Source: Algoriphagus sp. AK58
Lineage (GTDB): Bacteria; Bacteroidota; Bacteroidia; Cytophagales; Cyclobacteriaceae
Reading direction: 5' to 3'
DNA length: 64,000 nt
Assembly (NCBI RefSeq): GCF_014324365.1
Contig: NZ_QEIG01000005.1
Coordinates: forward strand, 186,001-250,000
Part shown: one piece after another, positions 32,771-41,769 of the stretch
How the letters are laid out: each line of letters begins with the position of its first letter
How positions within the stretch are numbered: the stretch's first letter is position 1
Program-made: the position numbers and the translations under genes
Notes under the pieces: model-generated
Databases searched by the model: none
The model's input: the letters and a program-made list of their open reading frames with translations, nothing else
Told to the model about the DNA's origin: nothing

Positions 32771-32839
32771 AATTACCCATGATCAATTTTCAAAGAATGA
32801 AATGCCATCTCTGAAAATTGATCAATGGGTTTGGTAATT
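32771..32839. repeat. Large imperfect hairpin between converging genes
   Basis: TGATCAATTTTCA (32780-32792) pairs perfectly with TGAAAATTGATCA (32812-32824); a bulge, then ACCCA/TGGGT and AATTACC/GGTAATT extend the stem. It lies between the WYL regulator (+) and the DUF4301 gene (-). No long T-tract is present; a shared barrier or terminator role is likely but unproven. Confidence 0.6.
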
Positions 32840-32846
32840 GACCATT

Positions 32847-34361
32847 TTATCCCTGATGTTCTTCTCTCAACAGATCATTGACGGTTTTCACAGGATTGAA
32901 AGTGATCAGTGGTACTTCGACAAAAAGCGTATTCCAGCCAGCCATGGCCCCATTCCAAAGCCCAGGCAATTCCAAAGCCTTCAGATCTCTTCCACTTTTT
33001 GATTTTTCGGTAATAAATCCTGTCTGCATGTCTCGAAATTTTAGCAAATCGAAGTTATACCCATGATAGTCTTTGGTACCACATACCAAATCCACCGGAT
33101 TGAAGTGGGTAGAAGCCATCATTTGAGCTTTTGAACTTGGTTCATTCAAGTCGATTTGAGCGGTTTCCAAAATCTGCAAAGAGTGTGACCCGTCTTTTTC
33201 TTCGATCCAGAATGGACCGCCTCCCGGTTCACCGGTATTTTTCACCATTCCGCAGACTCGGATGGGCCGGTTTAACTTATCCTTGAGGTATCGGGCCAGT
33301 TCATGAAGCGATTGGGCGGATTCTGTAGTGGGGATTTTACCACCCAAAATTTCACTATAAACTTGTGCTGCTTCTGCGACTGACTGATGGGAAATATTTT
33401 CATCCAAACCCCTGATGGCATCGAATATTCGTCCTTGCGCTTCCAAAAGCAATCCGGCAATTGCCATCTTAAACTCCTTGGTGGTTGGTTTAAGACGGTC
33501 AGGAACCACATTGTCGATGTTTTTGATAAAAATGAGATCGGCTTTGATATCATTCAGGTTTTCCAGCAGAGCTCCATGTCCTGCAGGTCGAAACAAAAGG
33601 CTACCATCCTCTTCCTCAAATGGTGTATTGTCCATATTCACCGCAATGGTGTCAGTGGATTTTTTCTGCTGAGAGTAGCTTATGTCGAATTCTAAACCAG
33701 TTTCGCCCTTGATTTCAGGTAGTACTGCAGCAATTTCGGACTTGAATTTTTCTTCGTGCTCGGGTGATACCGTGAAATGAATTTTGACCGTATTTCCCTT
33801 TCCCACTGCATACTGTACCCCTTCGATGAGGTGTTCGTGTGCGGGTGTTCGATTTTCAGTGCTGTATCGATGAAATCTCAAAAGTCCTTTTGGGAGAGAT
33901 CCGTATCCAAGGCCTTCCTCTGAAAGCAATCCAGAAACGATTTTTTTGTAATCTCCTTTTTCCAAACATGCATTGATCCCTGTTCCCTGTGATTGGAGGT
34001 ACAAGTCCAGATCCTCGTAGAATGCGAATTTTTCTATGTTTTGGATAAACTTTTTGGTAAATGGGCTTTTTTCTAAATCTCCGTTACCTTCCAGAAATGA
34101 GAAGAGATCCTTAAACATCCTTGATGCAGCGCCCGACGCAGGCACAAATTTCACTACCTCTTTTTGGGTGGCTATCTGAGAATAAATGGATTGATAATGG
34201 GCCAGTTCTTCATCACCCAGAACTTTAATTCCATTTCCCGGAGTAGCTGGAGCGATGATTTTGAGAAAAGGAAAGCCGTTTTTAAAATTTTCAATTTGTT
34301 GGGCGACTGTTTCAGGGTTCATACCCTGATCTTTGACTTTTTCGAAAATGACAGAATCCAT
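32847..34361 (-). CDS. DUF4301 family protein
   Basis: A 504-residue cytoplasmic protein matching the Bacteroidota DUF4301 family: FVPASGAASRMFKDL, LPKGLLRFHRYSTENRTPAHEHLIEG split across residues about 155-180, MDNTPFEEEDGSLLFRPAGHGALLEN and GMVKNTGEPGGGPFW. The PASGAASRM and FRPAGHGALLENL stretches resemble nucleotidyltransferase-like glycine-rich loops, so a sugar-nucleotide or nucleotide-binding role is conceivable, but the family has no known function. Single gene. Confidence 0.85.
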   Translation of the reverse strand: MDSVIFEKVKDQGMNPETVAQQIENFKNGFPFLKIIAPATPGNGIKVLGDEELAHYQSIYSQIATQKEVVKFVPASGAASRMFKDLFSFLEGNGDLEKSPFTKKFIQNIEKFAFYEDLDLYLQSQGTGINACLEKGDYKKIVSGLLSEEGLGYGSLPKGLLRFHRYSTENRTPAHEHLIEGVQYAVGKGNTVKIHFTVSPEHEEKFKSEIAAVLPEIKGETGLEFDISYSQQKKSTDTIAVNMDNTPFEEEDGSLLFRPAGHGALLENLNDIKADLIFIKNIDNVVPDRLKPTTKEFKMAIAGLLLEAQGRIFDAIRGLDENISHQSVAEAAQVYSEILGGKIPTTESAQSLHELARYLKDKLNRPIRVCGMVKNTGEPGGGPFWIEEKDGSHSLQILETAQIDLNEPSSKAQMMASTHFNPVDLVCGTKDYHGYNFDLLKFRDMQTGFITEKSKSGRDLKALELPGLWNGAMAGWNTLFVEVPLITFNPVKTVNDLLREEHQG

Positions 34362-34459
34362 GTTGTTAGGAGTTGAAAATGGTTTTGTTCAAGTTAATGG
34401 GCAAAACCTAATCCTCAAATTCTTCAGAAAGAATTCTTGTTAACAAGCTGAAAATGTGC

Positions 34460-35332
34460 TTAAAAATCCTTCATTCGAAATCGGATAGGTTCTCCGCAAT
34501 TTTTTTGGGCCAGATGGGATATAGAATCCTCATCGAGTTGAAGGATTCGTGGATAGCCTCCAGTGACTCCTGCGTCACGCATTAAGATCAACAATTTGCC
34601 TCCGGGAGTCAGTTGGACCGTGCCAGGAAATACAGGATTAGTAGGTAGTTCTGGAAGCCTATTATCTATGAGTTCTTCCAACTGAATTCCCATTCGGTTG
34701 GAAAGTTTGGAAAGGTGAAATATTCCATTTGTGATCCTAAATTGTGTATTTCTGTCGAGCAAATTCCAATCAGGTCCAGGATATGCCTCAAGCTCTTGTT
34801 TTTCAAACCATTCCGTTTTCCATTTTGGTTTTGACCTTGAAAGAGAAGAGCTGGATGAACGCAAACTTTGGAAGGGGAGATCCTCATGTTTTTTTACCAT
34901 AGACTCGCCTGTCACCGGACTGAAATAGCTTCTGGAACCGAGAGTTATTTTAGTCTGAAAACCAGACTTTATTCCCAGGTAAACATACCTTCCAATAAAG
35001 ATTTGGCCAATCTCGAGTATGTCCCCTGGTTGGATGGCGATCATGCTTGGATTAGAGATTTCTCTCTGATTCACCATAACCTTGGCTTTGGCTCCTGCAA
35101 GTGAAAGTAGTGTCGGGGCATCAAAATGAATCTTCAGCCCTGGCTGTGAAACTTCCAAAACAGCATCGTTGGGGTCATTTTGAAGAACATGGTTTACCCA
35201 ATGATAGCTTTTTGGGTCCATGACCCCAGAGGTAGGAATGCCATATTTTGATCCAACCATTCTCCCCAAATCCTGAATAGAAGTTCCCGGTCCGGTTTGG
35301 AGGATTCTAGCTGTTGCCATTTCCTTATTCAT
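34460..35332 (-). CDS. pxpC: 5-oxoprolinase subunit C (biotin-dependent carboxyltransferase domain, KipA-like)
   Basis: 290 residues. The N-terminal ILQTGPGTSIQDLGR and GIPTSGVMDPKSYHW are signatures of the PxpC/KipA family; GGYPRILQLDEDS is near the C-terminus. With PxpA and PxpB it forms the ATP-dependent 5-oxoprolinase that opens 5-oxo-L-proline to glutamate in the cytoplasm. It overlaps pxpB by four bases and is last in the minus-strand order pxpA-pxpB-pxpC. Confidence 0.93.
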   Translation of the reverse strand: MNKEMATARILQTGPGTSIQDLGRMVGSKYGIPTSGVMDPKSYHWVNHVLQNDPNDAVLEVSQPGLKIHFDAPTLLSLAGAKAKVMVNQREISNPSMIAIQPGDILEIGQIFIGRYVYLGIKSGFQTKITLGSRSYFSPVTGESMVKKHEDLPFQSLRSSSSSLSRSKPKWKTEWFEKQELEAYPGPDWNLLDRNTQFRITNGIFHLSKLSNRMGIQLEELIDNRLPELPTNPVFPGTVQLTPGGKLLILMRDAGVTGGYPRILQLDEDSISHLAQKNCGEPIRFRMKDF

Positions 35333-36003
35333 TTTCGAGAGCTAATCGGTTTAATATCCGGCCAATTTTTGAATTCCTCTAAACGGATCGCTCGGAATTT
35401 GATGCGGTCTCCGGGTTGTGCCCAAACAGGCGGATCAGTGACTGGGTCAAAAAGGGAGATTGGAGTACGCCCAATGATGTGCCAGCCCCCCGGACTTTCT
35501 CCGGGATAAATACCGGTTTGGCCTCCACCTATTGCTACCGAACCCCTGGGAACAGAAAGTATGGGCACTGATTTTCTGGGCGTATGTAGGATTTCCGGTA
35601 GTCCATTGAGGTAAAAGAAACCTGGTAGAAAACCGAAAAAATGGATACGATATAGGACACAGGAATGTAGTTCAATAAATTGACTCGGGGTTAATTTCTT
35701 TTGTTCAGCCAGTAGAATCAGGTCAGGAGCAAATTCTTCATGATAGCAAACTGGGATTTCCCAAACGTCCTCAGGTAGTGGAAGCGGTTTAAGTTGAGTT
35801 TCCGAAAGGGAATTTTTGAATTCTATTTGGAATAATTCTTTTTTCCAAACCACACTAATTCGGGTAAATCCCTGCCGGAATTCCTTGATTTTTTCTGACC
35901 AATTCTTTTTAAGGAAATCCATGTACCCTATTTGCCAGGAAAGAAGTTCATCATTAGGAGCTTCATTCCAGACCAACTCACCCATCAGGGGAGTGATTTC
36001 CAT
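35329..36003 (-). CDS. pxpB: 5-oxoprolinase subunit B (KipI-like)
   Basis: 224 residues from the ATG at 36003. The family core is complete: VCYHEEFAPDLILLAEQ, FLPGFFYLNGLPEILHTPR-like segment, SVPRGSVAIGGGQTGIYP and SPGGWHIIGRTP. The frame is open to an ATG at 36084, but that form would overlap pxpA by 70 bases and add 27 residues with no family counterpart, so the start 11 bases after the pxpA stop is preferred. It partners PxpC, whose gene it overlaps by four bases. Confidence 0.92.
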   Translation of the reverse strand: MEITPLMGELVWNEAPNDELLSWQIGYMDFLKKNWSEKIKEFRQGFTRISVVWKKELFQIEFKNSLSETQLKPLPLPEDVWEIPVCYHEEFAPDLILLAEQKKLTPSQFIELHSCVLYRIHFFGFLPGFFYLNGLPEILHTPRKSVPILSVPRGSVAIGGGQTGIYPGESPGGWHIIGRTPISLFDPVTDPPVWAQPGDRIKFRAIRLEEFKNWPDIKPISSRK

Positions 36004-36014
36004 GTAGTGGGGTC

Positions 36015-36746
36015 TCAAGTCCAATAGGTTTTGCGTAGGTAAGAAAGGAATTCTAGTATTCCTGGATTGTCTCCATGGAAACAAAGAGTATCGGCTTTGA
36101 CAGGAATGAATTTTCCATCCACAGTTTTTATTTGTGATTCAAAAAGGATGAATTTAAGATGGCTGTCAATATTCTCTTTATTGGTCAGGAGAGACCCTTC
36201 CTGCGTTCTTGGAGCGAGTTGGTAATTCTCCAAGTAGGCACGGTCACCGAATATTTCCAGTCGGTGAGGTAGCCCCTTTTTCAAGGCATATTCCTCCATA
36301 CGGGAATGCGGGGGAACAAAAACAGGAACTTTAGGCCACCTTTTTAGAATAAAATCAGTCAGAAAATCGGCTAATTGATCATCTTTTGCCGCATCGTTGT
36401 ACAGCGCTCCGTGGAATTTGATGTGGTCGAATTCCATTCCAAGGGTATTGGAAACGTGGAGAAAGAACGAGATCTGTTCTTCAAGACTTTTTGCTAAATC
36501 ATCTTTATGGATAACCATGGATTTCCTTCCAAAATTTTCCCGATCTGGATATGAAGGGTGCGCACCAGCTTTCTTTCCAAATTTTTTGGCAAGCTCCAAT
36601 GTTTTTTTAACGGATTCTTCTGAACCAAAATGACCTCCACAAGCCACGCTTGCTGTATCGATCAAGGGGAAAATAAATTCTTCTCCAGGGACTCCTTCTC
36701 CTAGGTCACAGTTGATTTCAGGAAGTATAACTCTTGTATTTTCCAT
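36015..36746 (-). CDS. pxpA: 5-oxoprolinase subunit A (LamB/YcsF family)
   Basis: 243 residues from the ATG at 36746, which puts the family hallmark INCDLGEGVPGEE near the N-terminus; the frame extends to 36824 but the extra 26 residues are not family-like. Other motifs are ASVACGGHFGSEES, GAHPSYPDRENFGRK, VKFHGALYN-like IKFHGALYNDAAKD and LCFHGDNPG. It is the catalytic-type TIM-barrel subunit of 5-oxoprolinase and first gene of the pxpABC operon. The upstream intergenic region is shared with the THX gene. Confidence 0.93.
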   Translation of the reverse strand: MENTRVILPEINCDLGEGVPGEEFIFPLIDTASVACGGHFGSEESVKKTLELAKKFGKKAGAHPSYPDRENFGRKSMVIHKDDLAKSLEEQISFFLHVSNTLGMEFDHIKFHGALYNDAAKDDQLADFLTDFILKRWPKVPVFVPPHSRMEEYALKKGLPHRLEIFGDRAYLENYQLAPRTQEGSLLTNKENIDSHLKFILFESQIKTVDGKFIPVKADTLCFHGDNPGILEFLSYLRKTYWT

Positions 36747-36865
36747 TGTATGATTGCCTAAAAATAAAAAAGTAGCTAAGATATTTTGGCCCAATTCAAG
36801 ATTGATTTGACTCATTTTTTCCACTTTTTTAATTTAGTGCATTGTTAACTTAAATCTGAAAAACT

Positions 36866-36994
36866 ATGGGTAAAGGAGACATGAAATCCAAGAAAGGAAA
36901 GATTAACCGCGGGTCATTCGGAGCGAGCCGTCCTAAGAAAAAGCAGAATAAGAAGGCGAGAATCGAAAAGTTGAACTTGGCAAAATCGGAATAA
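36866..36994 (+). CDS. 30S ribosomal protein THX
   Basis: A 42-residue, very basic protein beginning MGKGDMKSKKGKINRGSFG and continuing SRPKKKQNKKARIEK. This is the Thx/S31e-type peptide found in Bacteroidota and Thermus, where it lies in the head of the small ribosomal subunit. It is easily missed because of its length. It is divergent from pxpA and followed immediately by a strong terminator. Confidence 0.92.
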   Translation: MGKGDMKSKKGKINRGSFGASRPKKKQNKKARIEKLNLAKSE

Positions 36995-37020
36995 AAAAGA
37001 GGGCAAACTGCCCTCTTTTT
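36994..37020. terminator. Bidirectional terminator after the THX gene
   Basis: GAGGGCA, loop AAC, TGCCCTC (36999-37015), flanked by an A-run and five T. It stops the THX transcript and the converging small lipoprotein gene. Confidence 0.9.
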
Positions 37021-37025
37021 GCATT

Positions 37026-37313
37026 TTATCTGGGTAATTTTTCCACCACACGTCCAGTATCAGGATCCACTACCACTCGAATAGGACCACGTGTCGCCGC
37101 ATCTGTAGTCTGAAAAACCACCAAATAATTTCCATCTAACCAGGCTGAGACCTCTGCGTTTTTCCAATCCCCAATAACAGTCGCTTTTTCGGTGCTATTC
37201 AAAGAATTATAGGCAATTTCCCGATAGACATTCAAGGGATCTTCCTCTGAATTCAAGGAACAAGAGAACAGGAAAAGACTGAAAAATAATAGGATTAGAA
37301 AGTTGGTTTTCAT
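37026..37313 (-). CDS. Small lipoprotein of unknown function
   Basis: 95 residues with a lipoprotein signal (FLILLFFSLFLFSC; the Cys is residue 18). The mature part contains YREIAYNSLNSTEKATV and a strand-rich DGNYLVVFQTTD...RVVVDPDTGRVVEKLPR end, suggesting a small beta domain. I do not recognise a named family. A 56-base gap separates it from the YdeI-like gene upstream on the same strand. Confidence 0.75.
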   Translation of the reverse strand: MKTNFLILLFFSLFLFSCSLNSEEDPLNVYREIAYNSLNSTEKATVIGDWKNAEVSAWLDGNYLVVFQTTDAATRGPIRVVVDPDTGRVVEKLPR

Positions 37314-37369
37314 CGATTTTAAGGTTAAAGCTGAGTTTTACCATTAAGACTGCACTAAAGTAAAAAACG

Positions 37370-37885
37370 CTACAGATTATTGTAATGTTTGATCCATTCA
37401 TTGAGCTGCTTGAAGTCCAATTTTCCGGAAGCTGATTTGAGATGATGCAGGATGGCAAGGGATTTTTTCATTCTGGACTCAGGGTTTTTCACTTTTGTCA
37501 CTAAATAGATTAAGCTTCTCTGCTTTCCCGGTGTAAGCTTCCTGAAGTACCCATTTCCTTCTTCATCTTGGTCCAAAAGTACCTGAAATTCCTCGGGAAC
37601 CTCATGACCAAATTCGCTGTGATCGCGCTCAATCCGGAGAAGTATCGATTTTTCCAAAGCTAGCTGATGCTTCTTTCTCAACTCCTGATTGATAAGAATG
37701 TACCATGTTTCTTTGGCCTTCATCAAAGCCATCTGATAGGGGCCATGTCCATCGATCCATATCAAAACTCTTCTATGTTGCTGATCCATCATCTGTAGGG
37801 CGATTTGATCAGGCACAGGAAAGTGAAAATGCCAATGGTTGAAATCAAATTTTCCAAGAGAGGTATGGAATTCTAAACTTTTCAT
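37370..37885 (-). CDS. YdeI/OmpD-associated family protein with N-terminal DUF1905 domain
   Basis: 171 residues. Residues about 1-85 look like the DUF1905 beta domain (LIWIDGHGPYQMALM, WYILINQELRKKHQL). Residues about 95-165 are the helical YdeI domain (VPEEFQVLLDQDEEGNGYF, LTPGKQRSLIYLVTKVKNPESR, LHHLKSASGKLDF). The family is widespread and linked by name to bacteriocin protection and stress, with no clear chemistry. Single minus-strand gene. Confidence 0.85.
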   Translation of the reverse strand: MKSLEFHTSLGKFDFNHWHFHFPVPDQIALQMMDQQHRRVLIWIDGHGPYQMALMKAKETWYILINQELRKKHQLALEKSILLRIERDHSEFGHEVPEEFQVLLDQDEEGNGYFRKLTPGKQRSLIYLVTKVKNPESRMKKSLAILHHLKSASGKLDFKQLNEWIKHYNNL

Positions 37886-38161
37886 GAGATAAAAATGAAT
37901 TAACTAATGAACTAAAACTCAGAACAAGAGCGCAAAATTGAACTACTTCCGATCTTTGTTTATCCATTTGTAAATCGGATTATCTTCAGAAAATTAACAG
38001 ATTTTTACAAAAAAATACCGGATTTACACAACTCTAATCACTTGTTTGCGTGCACTCTGATGTAACTCAAGCCATAAATGAGTTATGGATTCCGGGATTA
38101 CAACCGGGGAATTTGAGTTAGTTTAGGATAGTTTAGTTTAACCACCACAAACAAAAACCAC

Positions 38162-38404
38162 ATGAACACTTCAAAAACAAAACTTGCACTTTGGATCGGT
38201 GGTCTAGCTGCCGGAGTAGTAGCTGGAGCCTTGATCTATCAAAACCGCGAAAAGCTAGGTCCTCAAAAAGAAAAGCTTTCAAAGCTTTTGGGAGAACTTC
38301 AAAAAGCAGGTGAGGATCTGGGTAAAAGGCTGAAAACAGCAGGCATGGAAAGTCTCGAAAGAGGAAAGGCACTGGCACAGGCTTCAACCGAGAAAATGAA
38401 CTAA
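38162..38404 (+). CDS. Small YtxH-like membrane-anchored stress protein
   Basis: 80 residues: one glycine/alanine-rich membrane helix (LALWIGGLAAGVVAGALIY) followed by a charged, helical tail rich in Lys and Glu (REKLGPQKEKLSKLLGEL). This matches the YtxH-like layout of general stress proteins. The 276-base upstream gap contains TAACTC/GAGTTA (a six-base stem near 38067-38089) and AT-rich promoter-like sequence. A strong terminator follows. Confidence 0.75.
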   Translation: MNTSKTKLALWIGGLAAGVVAGALIYQNREKLGPQKEKLSKLLGELQKAGEDLGKRLKTAGMESLERGKALAQASTEKMN

Positions 38405-38428
38405 TCGGAATTCGTCAAACTTTGATCA

Positions 38429-38460
38429 AGCCGCGGATAAATCTGCGGCTTTTTCTTTTT
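38429..38460 (+). terminator. Terminator after the YtxH-like gene
   Basis: AGCCGC-G-GAT, loop AA, ATC-T-GCGGCT (38429-38450), followed by a T-rich run (TTTTCTTTTT). The stem has one G-T pair. Confidence 0.85.
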
Positions 38461-38519
38461 CACACAAATCATAAAAATTTCTTTTATTCAATACTGTAAA
38501 TTCTAGCCAAACTGTTTAC

Positions 38520-39677
38520 ATGACATTAGTTTCTAAACTGCCTCATATCGGAACTACCATCTTCACCATCATGTCCAAAATGGCAACAGATGAGGGGGCC
38601 ATCAATCTTTCCCAGGGTTTTCCCGGTTTTGGATCCGACCCGGTATTGCTTGAGATGGTTGCCAAATACACCAAAGGAGGATTTAATCAATATGCCCCGA
38701 TGTCCGGTATTCCTGCTTTGAAGGATATTTTGGCTAAAAAAACAGGTTTGACTCAGGGTTATTTTCCCAATCCGGAAACGGAAGTAACCATTGTATCGGG
38801 AGCGACTGAAGCTATTTTTTCGGCCGTGACTGCCGTTGTAAGAAAAGGGGATGAGGTGCTTGTTTTGGAACCGGCTTACGACAGTTACGAACCAGCCATC
38901 ACCTTAAATGGAGGAATACCTGTGTATGTTTCTTTGAATTCAGGGGATTTTTCGGTCGACTGGCAAAAAGTGAAAGACGCTATAAGCCCTAAAACAAGGG
39001 CGATCATGGTCAATTCACCTCATAATCCCAGCGGATATGTCTGGACGGTAGAAGACGTGAATCAGCTTGCCGATTTGGTGGAAAAGACCGGAATCTATGT
39101 CATTAGTGACGAGGTCTATGAGCATATTACTTTTGATGGTAGAGTTCATCTTTCCCTTGGCGCTCATCCTGTTTTAAGAGAAAAGACTTTTGTCTGTGGC
39201 TCTTTTGGAAAAACATTCCATGTCACGGGATGGAAAATTGGGTATTGTATTGCTTCTGAGGAATTGTCTTCAGAGTTTCGAAAAATTCATCAATACGTTA
39301 CGTTCAGCACGGTGACTCCAATTCAATATGCATTGGCAGAGTATCTCGAGGTGCCTGAGCGGTATTTGAGCATCCCTGACTTTTATCAAAAGAAAAGAGA
39401 TTTGTTTGTTAAGGGATTGGCAAAAACAGAGTTTGAATTTACTCCTTCCCCAGGCAGTTTTTTCCAGTTGGTTTCTTATGGACACCTATCTTCCGTATCG
39501 GATCGTCTTTTAGCTGAGCGAATGACCAGGGAATTGAAAGTGGCTTGTATTCCAATCTCGGTCTTTTATTCTGACAAAAAGGACGATAAGATCATTCGCT
39601 TTTGCTTTGCCAAAGAAGGCGTTGAGTTGGAGCAAGCTTTGGATAGGCTTAAGAATCTGAAAAAAATATTAAGGTAG
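38520..39677 (+). CDS. Methionine aminotransferase-like class I/II PLP enzyme
   Basis: 385 residues. INLSQGFPGFGSDP, VSGATEAIFSAVTAVV, MVNSPHNPSGYVW, VISDEVYEHITFD and the PLP lysine K231 in GSFGKTFHVTGWKIGY match the YbdL/kynurenine-glutamine transaminase branch of aminotransferases, often called methionine aminotransferase. It would transfer the amino group of methionine or aromatic/glutamine donors to 2-oxoacids. No operon partner. Kynurenine use is possible given the tryptophan dioxygenase gene 16 kb away, but that is only a guess. Confidence 0.88.
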   Translation: MTLVSKLPHIGTTIFTIMSKMATDEGAINLSQGFPGFGSDPVLLEMVAKYTKGGFNQYAPMSGIPALKDILAKKTGLTQGYFPNPETEVTIVSGATEAIFSAVTAVVRKGDEVLVLEPAYDSYEPAITLNGGIPVYVSLNSGDFSVDWQKVKDAISPKTRAIMVNSPHNPSGYVWTVEDVNQLADLVEKTGIYVISDEVYEHITFDGRVHLSLGAHPVLREKTFVCGSFGKTFHVTGWKIGYCIASEELSSEFRKIHQYVTFSTVTPIQYALAEYLEVPERYLSIPDFYQKKRDLFVKGLAKTEFEFTPSPGSFFQLVSYGHLSSVSDRLLAERMTRELKVACIPISVFYSDKKDDKIIRFCFAKEGVELEQALDRLKNLKKILR

Positions 39678-39966
39678 CAGCCGTATTTTCAGGAAATGGA
39701 AAACTGTTTAATGGCTTCTTTTCCTGTTGACCACCGTTTCTCTGATTTTGGGCTGAATGCTTTCTATTCAGTCAAGATAGACTCCCCAAGAAGAGCAGGA
39801 CGTTGCCTTTGCTCGGTAAGCTTACCTATGGTCTAAGCTGCTGGATGATTTCTGTATACCTGTTCGAAAAAAAAATACTACTTCTATAAAACCTACCTTT
39901 TTTGTAGGGAATAATTTTTTTTCACTTACATTTGGAGGTCTCAACCTGCCTATTCCTCTTTTATTC

Positions 39967-40836
39967 ATGGAAAAACTCCTGATTAGATTCCGAACAGAGC
40001 CATTTTGGTCTATGTTTTTTGCCTTTGCGGCGGTCATGTTCGCATTATTGGTGACTCAGACCTTGACCGAATCTATTCAGTCTTGGGAGATCGATACAGA
40101 AATGTTTCTATGGTTTTTACTGGTTGGATTTGTAGCCCAAAGTATTGATGGAGCTTTAGGAATGGCCTATGGGGTGAGTTCCAATTCCATTTTGTTGGGG
40201 ATAGGAATTCCTCCGGCCACAGCCTCTGCTTGGGTTCATTTTGCCCAAGTATTTACCAGTTTGGCTTCCGGAATTTCCCATTGGAAAATGGGAAATGTGG
40301 ATTGGAAATTGGCAAAAAGACTCTTGTTACCTGGGGTGTTGGGCTCCATTTTAGGTGCTTTTCTTCTTTCCAGTTTAGATCCGAATGTGGTGAAGCCTGT
40401 GATTGCGGTTTACCTGTTTGTAATGGGAATTGTAATTTTGAAAAAGGTAAGAAAGAAGCACATTCAGAAATTCAATCGAGAGAGCAGATCGATTCCAGTG
40501 CTGGCTACCGCCGGTGGTTTTGCTGATGCAGTAGGAGGAGGAGGTTGGGGGCCCATTGTCAACAGTACACTCCTGAGCAAAGGAAAAATTGCCCGATATG
40601 CCATAGGTACGGGGAACTTTGTTGAATTTTTTGTTTCCTTGGCTAGTGCATCGACCTTTTTGTTCTTTGTCAAAGAACTCAGTTTGGCTCCTGTGCTGGG
40701 CTTAATACTAGGGGGAATTATCGCGGCACCTTTTGCGGCTTACATTTGCAAACTAGTCAAGCCAAAGTATTTGATGATAGCCGTAGGTATTTTGATTATC
40801 ATTCTCAGTATTCGTACCTTCTACCTAGCGATTTGA
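39967..40836 (+). CDS. TauE/SafE family membrane permease
   Basis: 289 residues with about eight helices. DGALGMAYGVSSNSILLGIG, VHFAQVFTSLASGISHWKMG and DAVGGGGWGPIVNSTLL-like segments are typical of TauE/SafE proteins, which export sulfite, sulfoacetate or similar anions. An N-terminal helix (WSMFFAFAAVMFALLVTQ) precedes the family core. A GGAGG sequence lies at 39934-39938, too far (28 bases) to define the start. The 16-base spacing to the DUF1684 gene suggests an operon. Confidence 0.85.
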   Translation: MEKLLIRFRTEPFWSMFFAFAAVMFALLVTQTLTESIQSWEIDTEMFLWFLLVGFVAQSIDGALGMAYGVSSNSILLGIGIPPATASAWVHFAQVFTSLASGISHWKMGNVDWKLAKRLLLPGVLGSILGAFLLSSLDPNVVKPVIAVYLFVMGIVILKKVRKKHIQKFNRESRSIPVLATAGGFADAVGGGGWGPIVNSTLLSKGKIARYAIGTGNFVEFFVSLASASTFLFFVKELSLAPVLGLILGGIIAAPFAAYICKLVKPKYLMIAVGILIIILSIRTFYLAI

Positions 40837-40851
40837 TTTCCTGTTAATTAG

Positions 40852-41718
40852 ATGAAATATTTTCTTTCCGGGTTTCTTGTTTTTCTTATTCTCATTGAGG
40901 AAACCAATGCACAGGTTAAAGAATTTGAAAACTGGAAAAGGGGAAGAGTTACCGAATTGACCTCAGAGGATGGTTGGATCAATCTGGTTGGCTTAATGTG
41001 GTATAATGGACAAAATTCCTTTTTAAATCAGATTTCAGCGGATAGCCTGGCCCTTTCGGATAGACCCGGGAAAAATAATATCGGTGTGTTCCGGTTCTCC
41101 CCGGACTCGGCATGGTTTGAATTCAACGCTAAGTTGGCTAAAAAGTCAAATCTTCAACCCCCTTTCAACAAATTGGTTTATCCCGCAGAATATGGAAAAG
41201 GCGGAATCTATTTTGATCATTGGAAGTGGACGGTAATCGAGAGAGGCGGACAATTTGCTGTGCGCTTAAGGGATTTAACACATCCCGGACTGGGGAAATT
41301 TGAAGGAATTCCTGTTTTTGACTACAATCCAATATTCCGGGTAAAGGCTTTTTTTGAACCAAAATTCAACGAAACCATGGAGATTCCAAATGTCCTCGGC
41401 CAAGTGATCGAATGGAAGGTTATGGGTATTTTAAAATTCAACTTAGACGGTGAGACTTATGAACTTACGGCTTTGGATGAGGCTGGGAGGTTGTTTGTCA
41501 TCTTTTCTGATGCGACAAGTGGGAATGAAACTTATCCCACAGGCCGCTATCTCTACGTAAAATACCCCGATAAAACCGGAATGACGGAGATTGATTTCAA
41601 TTTTTCTTATAATCCTCCCTGTGCATTTACAGCATTTGCTACCTGTCCCATACCACCCAAAGTAAATCGGCTACCATTGGCTTTAAGGGTGGGAGAGAAG
41701 GTCCCCAAAGGACATTGA
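40852..41718 (+). CDS. DUF1684 family exported protein
   Basis: 288 residues with a short signal peptide (FLSGFLVFLILIEETNAQ). DGWINLVGLMWYNGQNSF, VRLRDLTHPGLGKFEGIPVF and the diagnostic C-terminal FNFSYNPPCAFTAFATCP followed by IPPKVNRLPLALRVGEK define DUF1684. The family is common in bacteria but has no established activity. It probably forms an operon with the upstream permease and ends at a bidirectional terminator. Confidence 0.88.
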   Translation: MKYFLSGFLVFLILIEETNAQVKEFENWKRGRVTELTSEDGWINLVGLMWYNGQNSFLNQISADSLALSDRPGKNNIGVFRFSPDSAWFEFNAKLAKKSNLQPPFNKLVYPAEYGKGGIYFDHWKWTVIERGGQFAVRLRDLTHPGLGKFEGIPVFDYNPIFRVKAFFEPKFNETMEIPNVLGQVIEWKVMGILKFNLDGETYELTALDEAGRLFVIFSDATSGNETYPTGRYLYVKYPDKTGMTEIDFNFSYNPPCAFTAFATCPIPPKVNRLPLALRVGEKVPKGH

Positions 41719-41735
41719 TTTACAAAATGCAAAAA

Positions 41736-41762
41736 AAAAACGGGCCGAATTGACCCGTTTTT
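41736..41762. terminator. Bidirectional terminator between DUF1684 and the sugar isomerase-like gene
   Basis: ACGGG/CCCGT (41740-41744 with 41754-41758) with a nine-base loop, preceded by ten A and followed by T-rich sequence, between two converging genes. Confidence 0.8.
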
Positions 41763-41769
41763 GAGGATG

